Assembly (NCBI RefSeq): GCF_031202265.1
Contig: NZ_CP100604.1
Location: forward strand, 7,422,501-7,486,500
DNA: 64,000 nucleotides
Source: Bradyrhizobium sp. Ash2021
Lineage (GTDB): Bacteria > Pseudomonadota > Alphaproteobacteria > Rhizobiales > Xanthobacteraceae
Reading direction: 5' to 3'
Both the position numbers and the translations under genes were made by a program. Position 1 is the stretch's first letter. The number at the start of each line of letters is the position of its first letter. A model generated the notes under the pieces. That model worked only from the letters and a program-made list of their open reading frames with translations. It searched no databases and was not told the DNA's origin. Shown piece by piece: positions 28,837-37,918 of the stretch.

Positions 28837-30593
28837 ATGCGCGGCAATTCGGCCCGCAGCTGACGAAGGCCGGCACGCTGTTTCGGCTGTGGGCGCCCGC
28901 TGCCAAGCGTGTCGATCTGCTGCTGGAGAAGCCTCACGCCCTGACGCGCGGTGAGGATGGCTGGTTCTCCGCCGAGATTGCCGGGGTCGGCGCCGGCACA
29001 CGCTATAAATTCCGCATCGACGACGAGATCGACGTCCCTGATCCGGCGTCCGGCTTCCAGCCCGAGGATGTCTCGGGCCCGAGCGAGATAGTCGATCACG
29101 CCGCCTATCGATGGCGGACCACCGACTGGCGCGGACGGCCGTGGTGCGAAGCGGTCGTACTCGAAGCCCATGTCGGCACCTTCACGCCCGAAGGCACCTG
29201 CCGCGCCATGATCGACAGGCTCGATCACCTGGTTGCAACCGGCATCACCGCGCTGGAACTGATGCCGCTGGCGGATTTTGCCGGCCGCCGCAACTGGGGG
29301 TACGACGGCGTGCTGTGGTACGCACCCGACAGCGCCTATGGCCGCCCCGACGACCTCAAGGCGCTGATCGATGCAGCGCATGGGCGCGGGCTGATGGTGC
29401 TGCTCGACGTGGTCTATAATCATTTTGGCCCCGAGGGGAATTATCTCGGCCGCTATGCGCCGGGCTTCTTCACGGACGCGCAGACGCCCTGGGGCAGCGC
29501 GATCGATTACCGCGTGGCGCAAGTGCGCGATTTCGCGATCGAGAACGCGCTCTGTTGGCTGCAGGAATATCGCTTTGACGGGCTGCGGCTGGACGCCGTG
29601 CATGCGATCGCCGAGCTTGGCGAAATCTCGATGCTGCATGATCTCAGCCTCGCAGCAGGGAAACCTGCTGCTGAGACCGGCCGCCACATCCATCTGGTGC
29701 TCGAAAACGACGACAATGCCACAAGCCTGCTTGCGCCCTGTGAAGCGACGCCGCATGGCCAATACCGCGCCCAGTGGAACGACGATTACCACCACGCCTG
29801 GCATGTGCTGCTGACCGGCGAGAGCCACGCCTATTACCGTGACTATCAGCGCGCTCCGCTCGCCGATATCGCGCGCGCGCTCGGCGCCGGTTTTGTCTAT
29901 CAGGGCGAGGCATCCCTGCATCGCCGCGGACGACCGCGCGGCGAGCCGAGCGGCGGGCTTTCGCCCATTGCCTTCGTCAATTTCCTGCAGAACCACGACC
30001 AGATCGGTAACCGCGCGCTCGGCGACCGGCTCGCAAGCGCGGTGAGCACCAAGGCAATCGAAGCGGCGCTTGCGATCACGCTGCTGGCGCCGATGGTGCC
30101 GATGCTGTTCATGGGCGAGGAATGGGGCTCGAAGGCGCCGTTTCCGTTCTTCTGCGATTTCCACGGCGACCTTGCGGATGCCGTGCGCCAGGGACGCCGC
30201 AGGGAGTTCGCCAGCGCCTATGCCAGATATGGCGACGGGATTCCCGACCCGCTCGATCAATCGACGGCCCGGTCGGCGGTGCTGGATTGGGCCGCCCGCG
30301 ACGGCGAGCCCGGACGGACGCGGCTGGCGTTGGTGCGGGAGTTGCTCGGCATCCGCCGTCGCGAAATCGTGCCACGGCTTGCGGGCGCCCGCTTTGGCGA
30401 AGCGCATGCGGCCGCCAATGGCTTGCTGACGGCAAACTGGCGCATGGGCGACCGGACCACGCTGCGGCTCGCGGCCAACCTGTCGGAGCGCGGCGTCAGC
30501 CATGCGTCCCCTCACATCCAGGGAACCCTGCTGTGGGGTAGCGCGTTGAGTGCGAGCATGCCCGCATGGTCGGTGCGCTGGCACATCGGATAG
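28833..30593 (+). CDS. treZ: Malto-oligosyltrehalose trehalohydrolase
   Basis: A 586-residue GH13_10 enzyme that cleaves trehalose from malto-oligosyltrehalose made by TreY. It begins with a CBM48-like domain (GTLFRLWAPAAKRVDLLLEK); the barrel has VVLEAHVGTFTPEGTCRAMI, NWGYDGVLWYAPDSAYGRPD, the nucleophile Asp in DGLRLDAVHAIAELGE near 254, Glu in HLVLENDDNATSLL near 291 and FLQNHDQIGNRALGDRL. The ATG at 28833 overlaps the glgX stop; further upstream sequence in this frame is only a shadow of glgX. treY follows after 4 bases. Confidence 0.95.
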   Translation: MNARQFGPQLTKAGTLFRLWAPAAKRVDLLLEKPHALTRGEDGWFSAEIAGVGAGTRYKFRIDDEIDVPDPASGFQPEDVSGPSEIVDHAAYRWRTTDWRGRPWCEAVVLEAHVGTFTPEGTCRAMIDRLDHLVATGITALELMPLADFAGRRNWGYDGVLWYAPDSAYGRPDDLKALIDAAHGRGLMVLLDVVYNHFGPEGNYLGRYAPGFFTDAQTPWGSAIDYRVAQVRDFAIENALCWLQEYRFDGLRLDAVHAIAELGEISMLHDLSLAAGKPAAETGRHIHLVLENDDNATSLLAPCEATPHGQYRAQWNDDYHHAWHVLLTGESHAYYRDYQRAPLADIARALGAGFVYQGEASLHRRGRPRGEPSGGLSPIAFVNFLQNHDQIGNRALGDRLASAVSTKAIEAALAITLLAPMVPMLFMGEEWGSKAPFPFFCDFHGDLADAVRQGRRREFASAYARYGDGIPDPLDQSTARSAVLDWAARDGEPGRTRLALVRELLGIRRREIVPRLAGARFGEAHAAANGLLTANWRMGDRTTLRLAANLSERGVSHASPHIQGTLLWGSALSASMPAWSVRWHIG

Positions 30594-30597
30594 TCAA

Positions 30598-33369
30598 ATG
30601 CCTCCGGCGATCCCGATTGCGACCTACCGCCTGCAACTCACCGCGGATTTTGACTTCGACGCCGCAGCTGCCGTCGTGCCTTATCTGAAGGCGCTCGGGA
30701 TCACCCATGTCTACGCCTCGCCGTTCATGAAGGCGCGCCAGGGCAGCACGCATGGCTACGACATCGTCGACCACACCCGGTTCAATCCCGAGCTCGGCGG
30801 CGAGGCCGGCTTCGCGCGGCTCAGCGCTGCGCTGAAGCAGCAAGATCTCGGGCTGATCCTCGATTTCGTACCCAACCATGTCGGCGTGCATTTTGCCGAT
30901 AATCCGTGGTGGCTGGATGTGCTGGAATGGGGTCCGGCCTCGCCGCATGCGGCGTCGTTCGACGTCGACTGGGAGCAATTGCCGTATCGCGCCCGCGGCG
31001 GCGTGCTGATGCCGATCATCGGCTCGTCCTACGGACAAGCGCTGGAGCGCGGCGAGATCGAGCTGCGCTATGACGCGACCGAAGGTGGCTTTTCCGCCTG
31101 GTATTTCGAGCATCGGCTGCCGATCGCGCCGGAACGCTACAGCGAAATTTTGCGCACGATCGTCAAGGAAGCCGCGGCTGAAGCCAGCCCGGCCGGCAAG
31201 GCCATCCTCGCCCTTGCCTCGCGTTACCGGGGATTGCGTCACCCCAACCGCAAGGAAGCACCCGCCTTCAAGGCGGAGCTGAAAGCGATCGCCGGAGCCC
31301 TTGCGATCATCGAACGCGGGCTTGCCGCCTACCGCGCCGGGTCCGATCGCGCCGCGCCGACGCTGGCGCTGCATCACCTGCTCGAACGCCAGCATTACCG
31401 GCTCGGCCATTGGCGGCTGGCCTCCAGCGACATCAACTACCGCCGCTTCTTCGACATCAACACGCTGGCGGGATTGCGGGTCGAGGATGCCGGCACGTTC
31501 GATGCCATCCATCGCCTGGTCAAAAAGCTGATCGCGGAGGGAACGCTGCAGGGCCTCCGCCTCGACCACATCGACGGCCTGCGCGATCCCTCGCAATATT
31601 TTCAGCGCCTGCGCCGCCTGATCCGTTCTGCCCAGGGTGGCGCGGCCAGGCCGTTCTATCTGGTGATCGAAAAGATTCTCGGCGAGCATGAAAAGATGCA
31701 TGCGTTTGCCGGCGTTCACGGCACCACGGGCTATGAGTGGATGAATGCGATTACCCATGTGCTGGTCGACGGCAACGGCCTCGCGCCGCTCGACGAGATT
31801 TGGCGGCAGATCAGCAATCAATCGCCGAAACTCGAACCCATCCTGAAGGATGCCAAGCGCCGGGTGCTGGAAACCCTGCTGACCAGCGAATTCACGGTGC
31901 TGACGCGCCTGCTGGCGCGGATCGCCAGCGGACATTACTCCACCCGCGACTATGCCGCCGACAGCCTGCGGCAGGCGCTCGAACTCTATGTGCTGCATTT
32001 CCCGGTTTATCGTACCTATCTGACGTCGTCCGGTTCGGCCGCGCATGACCGCGCGCTGATATCTGCGACGATCGAGCGCGCGCGGGCCGACTGGTTTGCC
32101 GCCGACGACGGCATTTTTGACTTCCTGCGCGATACCCTGACCATGGATTTGATCAAGCCGGGTCGCGCGGCGCACAGCGCGCCGCGGGTACGGCGCTTTG
32201 CCTTGAAGGTGCAGCAATTCACCGGGCCCTTGATGGCCAAGTCGCTCGAGGACACCACGTTCTACCGTTACCACCGGCTGCTGGCCATGAACGAAGTCGG
32301 CGGCGATCCCTCGGCGAAAGCGCTTTCCGTCGACGGCTTTCACGCCATGATGCAGACGCGCGCCAGGGAATGGCCGCACGGCATGACGGCAACCGCGACC
32401 CACGATACCAAGCGTGGCGAGGACGCGCGGGCACGGATCATGGCGCTCGCCGAAATCCCCGGCGAATGGGCCAGCACCGTGGCGCGCTGGAAAATTTTCA
32501 ACGCGTCGCATCTCGTCACCGCAGGCGCGATGCGCGCGCCCTCGGCGACGTTCGAATACATGCTGTACCAGGCGCTGCTGGGCGCGTGGCAACCAGGCGA
32601 CGACAAATTTCTGGAGCGAATGCAGGCCTATGCGTTGAAGGCCGCGCGCGAAGGCAAGCAGGAAACCAGCTGGCTCAATCCGCACCAGGCCTATGAGGCG
32701 GGAATAACGACCTTTATCGCGCGGATTCTGGATCGCACCATCTCAGTCGAATTCCTGGACTCGCTGGAAACCCTGGCGCGGCGCGTATCGCTTCTGGGGG
32801 CATTGAATTCGCTGGGCCAGCTTACGCTGAAGGCAACGATGCCCGGTGTGCCGGACTTCTATCAGGGCACCGAGTTCTGGGATCTTTCGCTGGTCGATCC
32901 GGACAACCGACGGCCGGTGGATTTTGCCGGGCGCGCTACGGTGCTGAGCTCCGTCAAAACACCGGATTGGGAACACCTTGCGCGGCATTGGAGCAACGGC
33001 CATTTGAAACTGGCGTGGACCCGACAGCTCCTGAAGCTGCGGACCGAACTCGCCGATGTGTTTGCCGACGGCGACTATCAGCCACTGGGCGTGAGCGGGC
33101 GGCATCGCGATCATGTCATCGCCTTTGCGCGGCGGCGCGGCCGCGATGCAGCCATTGTCGCGGTCGCGAAATCCTGCGCGGCGTTCACGGAAGGTGGACG
33201 CACCTGGCCGCGCGCCGATGCCTTCGATGGCGCGATCGACCTCAAGGAATATGCGACGGAAGCTGGCGAAAGCGAGCTTTCGACTCTCTTCCGGTATCTG
33301 CCGGTTGCGGTGCTCAAGGCCAGCGTCGCCGGCGCTTCGAAGCCAGCGCGCCAACGAATTCGCGCGTAA
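30598..33369 (+). CDS. treY: Malto-oligosyltrehalose synthase
   Basis: A 923-residue GH13_26 enzyme that converts the reducing-end maltose unit of a maltodextrin to a trehalose unit. Motifs: IATYRLQLTADFDFDAAAAV at the start, HVYASPFMKARQGSTHGYDI, ILDFVPNHVGVH, the nucleophile Asp in GLRLDHIDGLRDPSQYFQ near 323, Glu in FYLVIEKILGEHEKMH near 358, and MTATATHDTKRGEDARARI. The ATG at 30598 fits the conserved N-terminus. It is the last gene of the glgE-treY operon, followed by a strong hairpin at 33391-33419. Confidence 0.95.
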   Translation: MPPAIPIATYRLQLTADFDFDAAAAVVPYLKALGITHVYASPFMKARQGSTHGYDIVDHTRFNPELGGEAGFARLSAALKQQDLGLILDFVPNHVGVHFADNPWWLDVLEWGPASPHAASFDVDWEQLPYRARGGVLMPIIGSSYGQALERGEIELRYDATEGGFSAWYFEHRLPIAPERYSEILRTIVKEAAAEASPAGKAILALASRYRGLRHPNRKEAPAFKAELKAIAGALAIIERGLAAYRAGSDRAAPTLALHHLLERQHYRLGHWRLASSDINYRRFFDINTLAGLRVEDAGTFDAIHRLVKKLIAEGTLQGLRLDHIDGLRDPSQYFQRLRRLIRSAQGGAARPFYLVIEKILGEHEKMHAFAGVHGTTGYEWMNAITHVLVDGNGLAPLDEIWRQISNQSPKLEPILKDAKRRVLETLLTSEFTVLTRLLARIASGHYSTRDYAADSLRQALELYVLHFPVYRTYLTSSGSAAHDRALISATIERARADWFAADDGIFDFLRDTLTMDLIKPGRAAHSAPRVRRFALKVQQFTGPLMAKSLEDTTFYRYHRLLAMNEVGGDPSAKALSVDGFHAMMQTRAREWPHGMTATATHDTKRGEDARARIMALAEIPGEWASTVARWKIFNASHLVTAGAMRAPSATFEYMLYQALLGAWQPGDDKFLERMQAYALKAAREGKQETSWLNPHQAYEAGITTFIARILDRTISVEFLDSLETLARRVSLLGALNSLGQLTLKATMPGVPDFYQGTEFWDLSLVDPDNRRPVDFAGRATVLSSVKTPDWEHLARHWSNGHLKLAWTRQLLKLRTELADVFADGDYQPLGVSGRHRDHVIAFARRRGRDAAIVAVAKSCAAFTEGGRTWPRADAFDGAIDLKEYATEAGESELSTLFRYLPVAVLKASVAGASKPARQRIRA

Positions 33370-33452
33370 CCGACCTTTCGCAAATGCGAAGGCCGCCCGG
33401 GATCGATGGCCGGGCGGCCCGGCGGTTGTCGTGCCGACGACGAAGGTCGGTT
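33368..33452 (+). terminator. Nested hairpin terminator downstream of treY
   Basis: A perfect 10-bp GC stem (GGCCGCCCGG at 33391-33400 and CCGGGCGGCC at 33410-33419, nine-base loop) lies 22 bases after the treY stop. Around it a second arm pair (AACCGACCTTTCG at 33368-33380 and CGAAGGTCGGTT at 33441-33452) can close an outer stem. No U-tract follows the inner stem, so termination may not be purely intrinsic. Confidence 0.6.
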
Positions 33453-33577
33453 CCCTCCTCCCGCGCAGGCCTGCATGATCTCACAAGATTCGTTACCAGT
33501 AAGCTGATGAAACTACGGAGTGCGTCTGTTCTTCGAAAAACTTTTCGTTGCTGCTAAGCACAATCAAACGCAACGCA

Positions 33578-33889
33578 TCAATCTCGTTTCGTCAGCAGCA
33601 GACTGCCGCGATTGCGGATCGCAGCCTGGGCTGCTTCGGCAAAGCGCTGCAGCAACCACGGCAGCACGACCTCCACGCGCACATGATCGTCGGCGACATC
33701 GACCTGGCCCGCGACCGCTTGTCCCAATGCGCGAAGGCGAAAGACCATGCGATTGTCCTCCCATCTTTCCTCATCGACCTGCAACACCGGCACGCTCGAA
33801 GCCGCGCGCGTCAGCCCCGTCTTCAGGCGGCGCGTGGCCTCTTCGCGGCCGAGACTATGTGGAATCGAAACGACGAATGGTGCAGACAT
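33578..33889 (-). CDS. Polyhydroxyalkanoic acid system family protein
   Basis: A 103-residue soluble protein: MSAPFVVSIPHSLGREEATR, then QVDEERWEDNRMVFRLRALG and DHVRVEVVLPWLLQRFAEAA. This pattern (I-P-H-x-L-G-x-x-E-A at the N-terminus, internal alternation and a V-x-L-P-W-L-L end) matches the small PHA granule-region family found near polyhydroxyalkanoate genes. The exact role is not known; no phasin or synthase gene is nearby. The ATG at 33889 starts the conserved part; the frame stays open upstream but that sequence is not family-like. The gene is convergent with treY. Confidence 0.7.
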   Translation of the reverse strand: MSAPFVVSIPHSLGREEATRRLKTGLTRAASSVPVLQVDEERWEDNRMVFRLRALGQAVAGQVDVADDHVRVEVVLPWLLQRFAEAAQAAIRNRGSLLLTKRD

Positions 33890-33973
33890 CGCTGAAATCC
33901 TCTTTGACCCAACAGCATGTAATTCCAGATCGTTCGAAAAGAAGAGCCGTGCGCGCGTCGCGCGGCACCAAAT

Positions 33974-33998
33974 GGAACCTTCACAGTCGCCGTTCGTT
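33974..33998 (+). promoter_or_regulatory. EcfG-type promoter match for the DUF3309 gene
   Basis: GGAAC (33974-33978), 16 bases, CGTT (33995-33998) is a full consensus match to the alphaproteobacterial general-stress promoter, 52 bases before the ATG at 34051. It is the cleanest plus-strand match in the window. Confidence 0.65.
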
Positions 33999-34050
33999 TC
34001 CCTCGCGAAGGCAGAGAGCAAACAGGCCTTTGGGCTGAGGAGAACTTTCA

Positions 34051-34215
34051 ATGTCACTCGGAACGATCATTCTCATCATTCTCGTCATCGCACTGCTTGG
34101 CGGCTTCAGCGGCATCGGCGGCGGACCGTTTTATGGCACCGGTTATTACGGCGGTGGCGGGCTTGGTCTGGTGGTCGTGATTCTGCTGATATTGCTGTTG
34201 CTCGGGAAGCTCTGA
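34051..34215 (+). CDS. DUF3309 family membrane microprotein
   Basis: A 54-residue protein: MSLGTIILIILVIALLGGF, then a Gly/Tyr-rich loop (SGIGGGPFYGTGYYGGGGLG) and a second hydrophobic segment ending LLLLGKL. Two short membrane helices linked by a glycine-rich turn are the hallmark of DUF3309. Function is unknown. GAGGAGA lies about 8 bases before the ATG, a strong Shine-Dalgarno. An EcfG-type promoter sits directly upstream, so the protein is probably made during general stress. It is flanked downstream by a palindromic repeat and convergent ligD. Confidence 0.85.
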   Translation: MSLGTIILIILVIALLGGFSGIGGGPFYGTGYYGGGGLGLVVVILLILLLLGKL

Positions 34216-34222
34216 GGCACAG

Positions 34223-34337
34223 TGTCATTCCGGGGCTCGCGTCGGCGAGAACCCGGAATCTCGCGCTACAACTTCGGGATTCTCTGATGTGCAATTGCAC
34301 ATCAGAGTTCGCGATTACGTCGCGTCCCGGAATGACA
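34223..34337. repeat. Compound palindromic intergenic repeat between DUF3309 gene and ligD
   Basis: The outer arms TGTCATTCCGGGG (from 34223) and CCCGGAATGACA (34326-34337) are inverted, and a perfect 24-base palindrome (two 12-base halves meeting at AATT) lies inside at 34283-34306. Elements with the CATTCCGGG arm are typical of dispersed intergenic repeats in Bradyrhizobium genomes. Because it lies between convergent genes it may act as a bidirectional terminator. Confidence 0.65.
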
Positions 34338-34341
34338 GGAG

Positions 34342-36987
34342 TCAGATCTGAGTCCCCAGCTTCTTGATCGCCGCCTTTATCGATGACGCCGCATCCTCAT
34401 ATCCTTCCCACGCTTTGGTCTTCGCCAGCAGCGCCGGCACGGTGCGTACGGCGTAGCGCTTCGGATCGAGATCGCCGCGCAGCTGCGTCCAGCTCAGCGG
34501 CATCGAGACGGTGGCGCCCTCGCGCGCCCGTGGCGACAACACCGCAACCGCCGTCGACATCTGGTCGTTGCGGAGATAATCGAGGAAGATCTTTCCCTTG
34601 CGCATCTTCTTCGACATGTTGAGCAGATAGCGCTCGGCGTTGTCGTTCGCCATCCACTGGCAGATGCCCAGCGCAAACGCCTTGGCTTCCTTCCACGTCA
34701 CCCTGTCCCTGGCGCCGTGAAGCAGCGGCGTCACCACGTGCAGGCCCTTGCCGCCGGTGGTCTTGCAAAAGCTCTCCAGCCCGACCGCGGTCAGCCGCTG
34801 CCGCATCTCCCTGGCGGCCTCGATGACCTCGGAGAAATCAACCTCCGGCGCCGGATCGAGATCGAACACCAGCCGCCCGGGCACGTCATAGGCATCCGGC
34901 GCGCAATTCCAGGGATGCAGTTCGAGCCCACCGCTCTGCGCCACGGCCGCGAGCCCCTCGATCCGGTCGATCTGCAAATAGGGTTTGCGGTCGCCGGAGA
35001 CTTTGACGAGTTCCAGCAGATTCGACGTGCTGGGCATCGCGTGACGCTGAAAGAACTTTTCGCCGTTGATGCCATCCGGCGCGCGGACCACGGAGCATGG
35101 CCGGCCTTTCAAATAGCCGATCATCCATTCGCCGACCGATTCGAAGTATCGGGCAAGGTCGAGTTTCGTCACCCCGGCGCCGTCGCCGGCGTCCGGCCAC
35201 AGCTCCTTGTCGGGCTTCGAGATCACGACGCCCATTACTTCGGCGGATTTCTTCGCCGCCGGCCGTGCGGCTGTCGTCGCGGCTTTCCCGGCCGGTCTGG
35301 TAAGCTTGGTCATCGATGGTCTCTCCGCCTCCACCTCGATGGCGGGCTTGTCCTGCCGAAGGCCCTTGAACGCCGCCTGCCGGATATTGCCGCCGTCGGT
35401 CCAGCCTGCGAATTCGATTTCGGCGACCAGTTCAGGCTTCAGCCAATGCACGTCGCGGGTTTTCTTCGGCGCGTCCTTGCCGCCGAACGGGCTCCTGTCC
35501 GACGCCGCCGCCTTCAGCGCCGGCATGATGCGGCGAACCGTGTCCTGCCCGAAGCCTGTGCCGACGATACCGACAAAGGCCAGATGATCGCCGCGATAGA
35601 CGCCGGCCATCAGCGAACGGAATTTGCCGTTGGTGGTTTTCCAGCCGCCCAGGACGACCTCGTGCCCGGCGCGGCACTTGGCCTTGGTCCAGTGCTCGGA
35701 GCGGCCGGAGCGATAGGGCGCATCGAGCTTCTTGGAGACGATGCCTTCCAGCGACAGCCTGCGGGCCGACTCCAGCACGGTATCGCCGCGATCGTCGAAA
35801 TGTTCGACATAGCGGATCGGTCCGTTTTTGCCCTTGCGCGCCTCCAGCAATTTCCTCAGCCGCGCCTTGCGTTCGACGAGCGGCAGCGGGCGCAGATCTT
35901 CGCCGCCGGCAAACAGCAGATCGAACGCAAAGAAGATGAGCCCGCCCGTCTTGCCGTCGGAAATTGCGGCCTGCAGCGTCGAAAAATCCGGCGCGCCGTT
36001 GGGATCGAGCGCGACAATCTCGCCGTCGATCAACGCGTCGGGAAGCGATGTTGCGGCTTTGGCGATGCCTTGGAATTTTTCGGTCCAGTCCAGCCCCTTG
36101 CGGGTCTTCAGCGCCGCATCGCCGTCCTCAACGCGCAACTGCACGCGGTAGCCGTCGAATTTGATCTCATGGCACCAGCCATCCGAATTCGGCGGGCGCT
36201 CGACCGAGGCGCAAAGCTGCGGGGCGACGAAATCCGGGATCGACGAGACTCTTTTGGCCTTCGGTGCTTTTGCGGCAGCGCGCGCCTTGGGCGACGGCGC
36301 CTTGGTTTTGGCGCGGGCCTCGGCCGCCTCGCCGCGATTGGAATGCCAGACCGCGTCGGCTTTGGTCTTGCCGCCCTTTGCCAGCATGAACGGCTTTGGC
36401 GCCTTGCCCTTGCCCTCGGCAATCTCGGCCATCGATCGCCCCGATGCGACCGAGAGATCCGCATTGACGAACGCGTTGGCCTCGCCTTCCTTCGCAAACG
36501 CGTCGCGGTGCTTGATCAACAGCCAGTTGGTCCGCTTGCCGCCGTAGCGATCGCCCTTCATCCGCACCAGCACCCAGCTGCCGTGCAGCTTTTCGCCGTG
36601 CAGGGTGAATTTCAGATCGCCCTTCTTGAAGCCGCGGTCGGGATCGTCGGATTCCCAGTAACCGCGGTCCCAGAGCTGCACGGTGCCGCCGCCATATTCG
36701 CTCTCGGGGATCGTGCCTTCGAAATCGCCGTAATCGAGCGGGTGATCCTCGACCTCGACCGCCAGCCGCTTGTCGTGCGGATCGAGCGATGGACCGCGCG
36801 TCACCGCCCAGGACTTGAAGACGCCGTCGAACTCCAGCCTGAGATCGTAGTGCAGCCTTGTCGCATCATGCTTCTGGATCACGAAGCGGCGGTGTTTTGC
36901 AGGCGCGACCTTGACCTCGCCGGAGGGCTCGTCGGTCTTTTCGAAATCACGTTTCTTCCGGTACGTGGACAGGTTTCTCAGCGACAC
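34342..36987 (-). CDS. ligD: DNA ligase D (phosphoesterase-ligase-polymerase)
   Basis: An 881-residue multifunctional ligase of bacterial non-homologous end joining. Domains in order: 3'-phosphoesterase (about 35-160: [39 protein letters not shown]), a basic linker, the ATP-dependent ligase (about 255-555, catalytic Lys in [13 protein letters not shown] near 276, [19 protein letters not shown]), and the primase-polymerase (about 600-880: [36 protein letters not shown]). The GTG at 36987 was preferred because GAGG lies seven bases before it; a TTG two codons earlier is too close to that site. Its usual partner Ku is not encoded in this window. Confidence 0.93.
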   Translation of the reverse strand: MSLRNLSTYRKKRDFEKTDEPSGEVKVAPAKHRRFVIQKHDATRLHYDLRLEFDGVFKSWAVTRGPSLDPHDKRLAVEVEDHPLDYGDFEGTIPESEYGGGTVQLWDRGYWESDDPDRGFKKGDLKFTLHGEKLHGSWVLVRMKGDRYGGKRTNWLLIKHRDAFAKEGEANAFVNADLSVASGRSMAEIAEGKGKAPKPFMLAKGGKTKADAVWHSNRGEAAEARAKTKAPSPKARAAAKAPKAKRVSSIPDFVAPQLCASVERPPNSDGWCHEIKFDGYRVQLRVEDGDAALKTRKGLDWTEKFQGIAKAATSLPDALIDGEIVALDPNGAPDFSTLQAAISDGKTGGLIFFAFDLLFAGGEDLRPLPLVERKARLRKLLEARKGKNGPIRYVEHFDDRGDTVLESARRLSLEGIVSKKLDAPYRSGRSEHWTKAKCRAGHEVVLGGWKTTNGKFRSLMAGVYRGDHLAFVGIVGTGFGQDTVRRIMPALKAAASDRSPFGGKDAPKKTRDVHWLKPELVAEIEFAGWTDGGNIRQAAFKGLRQDKPAIEVEAERPSMTKLTRPAGKAATTAARPAAKKSAEVMGVVISKPDKELWPDAGDGAGVTKLDLARYFESVGEWMIGYLKGRPCSVVRAPDGINGEKFFQRHAMPSTSNLLELVKVSGDRKPYLQIDRIEGLAAVAQSGGLELHPWNCAPDAYDVPGRLVFDLDPAPEVDFSEVIEAAREMRQRLTAVGLESFCKTTGGKGLHVVTPLLHGARDRVTWKEAKAFALGICQWMANDNAERYLLNMSKKMRKGKIFLDYLRNDQMSTAVAVLSPRAREGATVSMPLSWTQLRGDLDPKRYAVRTVPALLAKTKAWEGYEDAASSIKAAIKKLGTQI

Positions 36988-37116
36988 GGTCAAGCCTCAC
37001 ACGGTCGACGTTCCCAACTCGAACTGCACGACTCGGGCGAAACGCGCCGCGGGGTCGCGAATTCGCCCCGGAGAGTTTAGTGGCTCCTTGCGCCGGTTGG
37101 AAAGGCCCGGTTGCCG

Positions 37117-37335
37117 TCAAGCGGCTTTACGCGCCTTGGCCACCGTCCGCTTCCGGGACGCCTTCTTCGGCACTTTCCTGCCCTTCGCCCTCGCCTCGGA
37201 CAGCCCGATCGCAATCGCCTGCTTGCGGCTCTTGGCCGTCTTGCCGGACCGGCCGCTCTTCAACGTTCCGGCCTTGCGCTTCTTCATCGCGCGCTTGACA
37301 TCGGCGGAAGCTTTCTTCGAGTATTTTCGTGCCAT
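37117..37335 (-). CDS. Lysine-rich DUF6496-like protein
   Basis: A 72-residue highly basic protein: MARKYSKKASADVKRAMKKR, then AGTLKSGRSGKTAKSRKQAI and AIGLSEARAKGRKVPKK. The S-K-K-A-x-x-D-V and S-R-x-Q-A-I-A-I-G-L-S-E-A-R motifs match the DUF6496 family. More than a third of residues are Lys or Arg, which suggests nucleic-acid binding, but this is not proven. It lies 129 bases upstream of ligD on the same strand. A stress-promoter match (GGAAC-N18-TT) and a 7-bp hairpin lie in its leader. Confidence 0.75.
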   Translation of the reverse strand: MARKYSKKASADVKRAMKKRKAGTLKSGRSGKTAKSRKQAIAIGLSEARAKGRKVPKKASRKRTVAKARKAA

Positions 37336-37345
37336 GGTGTTTCTC

Positions 37346-37386
37346 CCGATTGCCGGGAAACAATCGGCGTCACTCGCGAAAGTTCC
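37346..37386 (-). promoter_or_regulatory. EcfG-type promoter match and leader hairpin of the DUF6496 gene
   Basis: On the minus strand GGAAC is followed by 18 bases and TT, in the stretch between about 37386 and 37362, with the start codon at 37335. The transcribed leader contains a perfect 7-bp inverted repeat (CCGATTG at 37346-37352 with CAATCGG at 37361-37367). The hairpin is close to the ribosome binding site and might affect translation. Confidence 0.4.
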
Positions 37387-37413
37387 GGACCGCGCCGGCG
37401 AGGTGCGCGGCCC

Positions 37414-37854
37414 TCAGGCGATCGCCGCATAAAGCTCGGATGCGGTTTTGGCGGCCCGCAATCGCGCGAGATTCTCCGGCGGCCGCAGCGTCCGGGCCAC
37501 CAGCGCGAGTGCCGCGAGCGCTTCGGTCTCCGCAGCCGCGGGCAACAACAGAACGAACAGGATGTCCACCGCTTGCCCGTCGATGGCGTCGAATTCGATC
37601 GGTTGCTTCAGTTTCGCAAGCAGCCCACAGGGGCGCTGTAGATCCGGCAACCGGGCATGGGGGATGGCAACGCCCTTGCCTATTCCGGTCGATCCCAGTT
37701 CTTCCCGCTTGAGCAGGTAGGACGCAACCCGATCGGCGGGCAGACCAGGACCAGCCGCGGCCCTGGTTGCGAATTCCTGCAACAGCAACGTCTTGTTCGA
37801 AGCACGCACGTCGATCGCGACGTCCGCTGGCGACAGCAAATCGGAAATTTTCAT
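37414..37854 (-). CDS. PTS EIIA, PtsN-like (EIIA-Ntr paralogue)
   Basis: A 146-residue EIIA of the nitrogen-PTS type. MKISDLLSPADVAIDVRASN at the start, then LLKREELGSTGIGKGVAIPH with the phosphoryl-accepting His near residue 66, and the hydrophobic C-terminal half (VDILFVLLLPAAAETEALAA). The ATG at 37854 opens the conserved MKISDLL; the longer frame adds 21 unconserved residues. It starts 64 bases after the kdpE stop on the same strand, so it may be read from the kdp operon. Since EIIA-Ntr binds KdpD in E. coli and affects K+ control in rhizobia, this paralogue may be dedicated to Kdp. That role is inferred. Confidence 0.85.
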   Translation of the reverse strand: MKISDLLSPADVAIDVRASNKTLLLQEFATRAAAGPGLPADRVASYLLKREELGSTGIGKGVAIPHARLPDLQRPCGLLAKLKQPIEFDAIDGQAVDILFVLLLPAAAETEALAALALVARTLRPPENLARLRAAKTASELYAAIA

Positions 37855-37918
37855 GGTCGCTCCAAGAGGACGCATCCTAGCATTGATCCGGTCTCGGATG
37901 ATACGTGGCTTTGGCAAC

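Noticed and set aside
24793..29001. A very long open minus-strand frame (about 1400 codons) opposite glgB, glgX and treZ
   Set aside because: High-GC coding DNA often leaves the antisense frame open. The plus strand has full catalytic motifs of three enzymes, and the antisense product shows no family pattern.
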